In this document: positions 61,913 through 64,000 of the stretch, one piece after another
Layout of the letters: each line of letters starts with the position of its first letter
Position numbering within the stretch: the stretch's first letter is position 1
Source: Citreimonas salinaria
Lineage (GTDB): Bacteria > Pseudomonadota > Alphaproteobacteria > Rhodobacterales > Rhodobacteraceae
Direction: 5' to 3'
Assembly (NCBI RefSeq): GCF_900107235.1
Contig: NZ_FNPF01000005.1
Location: 248,001-312,000 of the forward strand
Length of the DNA: 64,000 nucleotides
Notes under the pieces: model-generated
The model's database searches: none
Told to the model about the DNA's origin: nothing
The model's input: only the letters and a program-made list of their open reading frames with translations
Translations under genes and position numbers: made by a program

Positions 61913-62809
61913 CTAGCCGCTGACCACGTAGGCGTCGGTGAAGCCCGACGCCTTGATCTTTTCCAGAAGCGCCGCGCGCTCGGCGGCGTTTCGCGCGGGG
62001 CCGACGACGACGCGCCAGAAGGTCTTGCCGTTCGAGCTTTCCTTCTTGACCGTGGGCACCATCCCCGCCTGGCGCATGGCCGTGGCGGTGTTCTCGGCGT
62101 TCTGCTCGACGCTGAAGATGCCGATCTGGATGTAGGCTCGGTCGAGGGTGGCGGCCGCCGCGCGCGGTGCGGGTGCAGGCGTTACGGTCGGCGCGACCTC
62201 CGCGGCAGCAGGTCGCTGCGCGGCCGGCGCTTGCATCGCGGACGATGCCGGCTGCGCCGGCTCCAGCGAGCTCGTCTCGACCGCGAGTTCGGCTTCGGAC
62301 AGGGTGTCGTCCAGCCCGGCCTCGCTGACCGCGGGCGCGGCGGGCAGCGCGTCGGTCTTCACCGTTTCGCGCCGCAGCGCGACCACGTCGAGGTTGGTCG
62401 GCTGACCGGCCAGCATGCCCAGCGCGGCGGCGGCATCCGACGAGATCTGCAACCGCGGCCCGGGCGTTTCGCGCTCGCGCCGGAACAATGCGCCGATGAC
62501 GACTTGGCCGTTCTGCTGGTTTCGGATGATCACGCGCTCGGGCTCGTCCACGTCCGGGTGCGCCGCCCAGACGCCGCCCAGCGACGGGCGCCCGTCCCAA
62601 AGCCCCGCCTCGGTGGCCTGAAAGACCTCGGGGGCCTCTATGTCGCGCTCGGTCGTCTGCGTCGCCGCCCCGGTCGCGGCGCGAGTGGCGCCGTCGCCGC
62701 GCGCGAAGGGGCCTTCCCCATCGGCGCAGGCCGCCAGTGCCAGAAGCCCGGCGGCAAGAAGGACGTGGCGGCCGGCACGGCCGGGCCTGGTCGACGTGGA
62801 ACGGATCAT
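61913..62809 (-). CDS. SPOR-domain lipoprotein
   Basis: 298-residue envelope protein. A lipoprotein signal with lipobox LAAC ('LLAAGLLALAACADG') is followed by a conserved beta-rich region (about 65-140), a long Ala/Pro-rich linker, and a C-terminal SPOR domain ('AYIQIGIFSVEQNAENTATAM' read in part, 'FWRVVVGP') that binds denuded glycan at the septum. ATG 62809 has a GAGG ribosome site; ATG 62839 is in frame upstream. First gene of the dacC-tmk-holB run. Confidence 0.88.
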   Translation of the reverse strand: MIRSTSTRPGRAGRHVLLAAGLLALAACADGEGPFARGDGATRAATGAATQTTERDIEAPEVFQATEAGLWDGRPSLGGVWAAHPDVDEPERVIIRNQQNGQVVIGALFRRERETPGPRLQISSDAAAALGMLAGQPTNLDVVALRRETVKTDALPAAPAVSEAGLDDTLSEAELAVETSSLEPAQPASSAMQAPAAQRPAAAEVAPTVTPAPAPRAAAATLDRAYIQIGIFSVEQNAENTATAMRQAGMVPTVKKESSNGKTFWRVVVGPARNAAERAALLEKIKASGFTDAYVVSG

Positions 62810-62984
62810 TGAACTGCCTCGTGCCTTGCCTTCGTTCATGCGCGACGCGCGTCCGCGCCGTCGCCTCGGACGGATGTCTGTGGCATCCTTTGGCCGGACG
62901 ATATCGCGTTAACGACAGCAAGGGAAGCGCTTCGGGGCGCCCGCGCCGCGCGGGTGGCGCTTGCCCGCCAAGAGGGACAGGGCG

Positions 62985-64000
62985 TCAGACGATGCCGCCG
63001 TCGATCAGCCGGCGCGCCAGCGCGGCGTAAGCCTGCGCCATCGGTCCGTCGCCCAGCGCAACGGGTGTACCCGCGTCGCCTGCCAGCCGGGTCTCGAGGT
63101 CGATCGGCAACTGGCCGAGCAGCGGGATGCCCAGCCGCTCGGCCTCGCGCGTCACGCCGCCATGCCCGAAGATGTGATGTTCGGACCCGCAATCCGGACA
63201 GACGAACACGGCCATGTTCTCGATCAGGCCCAGCACCGGTGTCTTCAGTGTCGCGAAGGCGTCCAGCGCCTTGCGCGCGTCCAGCAACGCCACGTCCTGC
63301 GGGGTCGACACGACGATTGCGCCGGTGACCTGCGATTTCTGGCACAGCGACAGCTGCACGTCGCCGGTCCCGGGCGGCAGGTCGACGATCAGCGTGTCGA
63401 GATCACCCCATTCCACCTGCATCAGCATCTGCTGCAGCGCGCCCATCAGCATCGGACCGCGCCAGATGGCGGCCTTGCCCTCTTCCAGCATCGAACCGAT
63501 GGACATGAGAGTCACCCCATGCGCCCGCAACGGAATGATGGTCTTGCCGTCGGGGCTGGCGGGGCGCTTCGTCAATCCGAACATGCGCGGCTGGCTGGGG
63601 CCGTGGATGTCGGCGTCCAGCAGGCCCACCGCCTTGCCCGCGCGCGCCAGGGCGACCGCCAGGTTCGACGACACGGTGGACTTGCCCACCCCGCCCTTCC
63701 CCGAGCCGATGGCCAGGATCGTCTTGACGCCCGGCGGCTTCATCGGCCCGTCCTGCGGCTTGGCGTGCCCGCCGATCTTCAGCGACGGCGGGGCCTTCGC
63801 TTCGGTCGGGGCGGACAGCGCCGCATTCGCGCCGACGATGCCGGGCACACCGGCCGCGGCCTCTTCGGCGGCGCGGCGCAGCGGCTCCATCTGGCGGGCG
63901 ATCGCGGCGCTGGGGGCCTCGATGACGAAGCGGGCGACGCCGTCATCGACCCTTAGCGCTCGAATCATGTCGCGGGACACCAGATCGCCGCCATCCGGCA
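62985..64000 (-). CDS. apbC: Mrp/ApbC/NBP35-family Fe-S scaffold ATPase (5' end outside window)
   Basis: P-loop ATPase that carries and transfers Fe-S clusters. Reading continues in frame past ATG 63980 to the window edge ('PDGGDLVSRDMIRAL'), which matches the usual N-terminal FSCA/DUF59 domain, so the true start lies outside the window. The ATPase domain has 'GSGKGGVGKSTVSSNLA', 'DADIHGPSQPRM', 'VDLPPGTGDVQLSL' and the cluster-binding CxxC in 'FVCPDCGSEHHIFG'. 338 codons are visible. Confidence 0.93.
   Translation of the reverse strand, partial: PDGGDLVSRDMIRALRVDDGVARFVIEAPSAAIARQMEPLRRAAEEAAAGVPGIVGANAALSAPTEAKAPPSLKIGGHAKPQDGPMKPPGVKTILAIGSGKGGVGKSTVSSNLAVALARAGKAVGLLDADIHGPSQPRMFGLTKRPASPDGKTIIPLRAHGVTLMSIGSMLEEGKAAIWRGPMLMGALQQMLMQVEWGDLDTLIVDLPPGTGDVQLSLCQKSQVTGAIVVSTPQDVALLDARKALDAFATLKTPVLGLIENMAVFVCPDCGSEHHIFGHGGVTREAERLGIPLLGQLPIDLETRLAGDAGTPVALGDGPMAQAYAALARRLIDGGIV

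Noticed and set aside
1-64000. Insertion sequences, prophage genes, CRISPR arrays, toxin-antitoxin or restriction systems
   Set aside because: No transposase, integrase, phage structural, Cas or restriction-type protein was recognised, and no regularly spaced repeat was seen.

Overview
The window looks like chromosomal DNA of a high-GC alphaproteobacterium, most likely a member of the Rhodobacterales (Paracoccaceae/Roseobacteraceae type). The reasons are a complete C-P lyase locus, the aerobic (CobG-dependent) cobalamin pathway in one block, several TRAP transporters, and a SPOR - D,D-carboxypeptidase - tmk - holB housekeeping run. No rRNA, tRNA, insertion sequence, prophage or CRISPR array was seen. 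Genes are packed very tightly, mostly with 1-8 bp overlaps.

Region 1 (1-3209, minus strand): a chemoreceptor (3' end cut by the window) directly downstream of an orphan leucine/isoleucine/valine-type binding protein. Region 2 (3471-15974): organophosphonate uptake (PhnC, PhnD and two PhnE permeases), the PhnF repressor, and the C-P lyase set PhnG-H-I-J-K-L-N-M. A CorA-type Mg2+ transporter gene sits between phnK and phnL, and an inverted 2H-phosphoesterase (DUF1045) gene sits between phnN and phnM. The second phnE appears damaged at its 5' end.

Region 3 (15976-39605): cobalamin biosynthesis. A minus-strand operon carries cobU-cobT followed by a histone-deacetylase-family enzyme and an M48 lipoprotein. 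A plus-strand group makes the aminopropanol arm (threonine kinase, CobD, CobC), facing cobQ and cobO on the minus strand. The long plus-strand run, DUF1636-cobW-cobN-cobG-cobH-cobI-cobJ-(cobK inverted)-cobL-cobE-cobM-cobB-cobA, starts behind one cobalamin riboswitch. A second riboswitch controls a CbiM-like cobalt permease, and cobF follows after a terminator. Corrin ring synthesis is thus complete. The CobS/CobT chelatase subunits, the CobR reductase, cobalamin synthase (CobV) and BluB are not in the window.

Region 4 (39602-57447): accessory metabolism and transport. It holds a flavin monooxygenase, a DJ-1/PfpI protein, a secreted muramidase-like protein, a YitT-family membrane protein, a complete NMT1/THI5-type ABC importer, a three-subunit molybdenum hydroxylase of the PaoABC type, and two complete TRAP importers with a short-chain dehydrogenase between them. 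Region 5 (57602-64000, minus strand): a GT4 glycosyltransferase, holB, tmk, a D-alanyl-D-alanine carboxypeptidase, a SPOR lipoprotein, and an Mrp/ApbC Fe-S scaffold ATPase whose N-terminus lies outside the window.

I did not find a clearly unprecedented system. The points most worth checking are the damaged second phnE, the 2H phosphoesterase possibly replacing PhnP, the orphan binding-protein/chemoreceptor pair, two genes inverted within operons with the same geometry, the riboswitch-controlled solitary CbiM, and the strong hairpins after every binding-protein gene.
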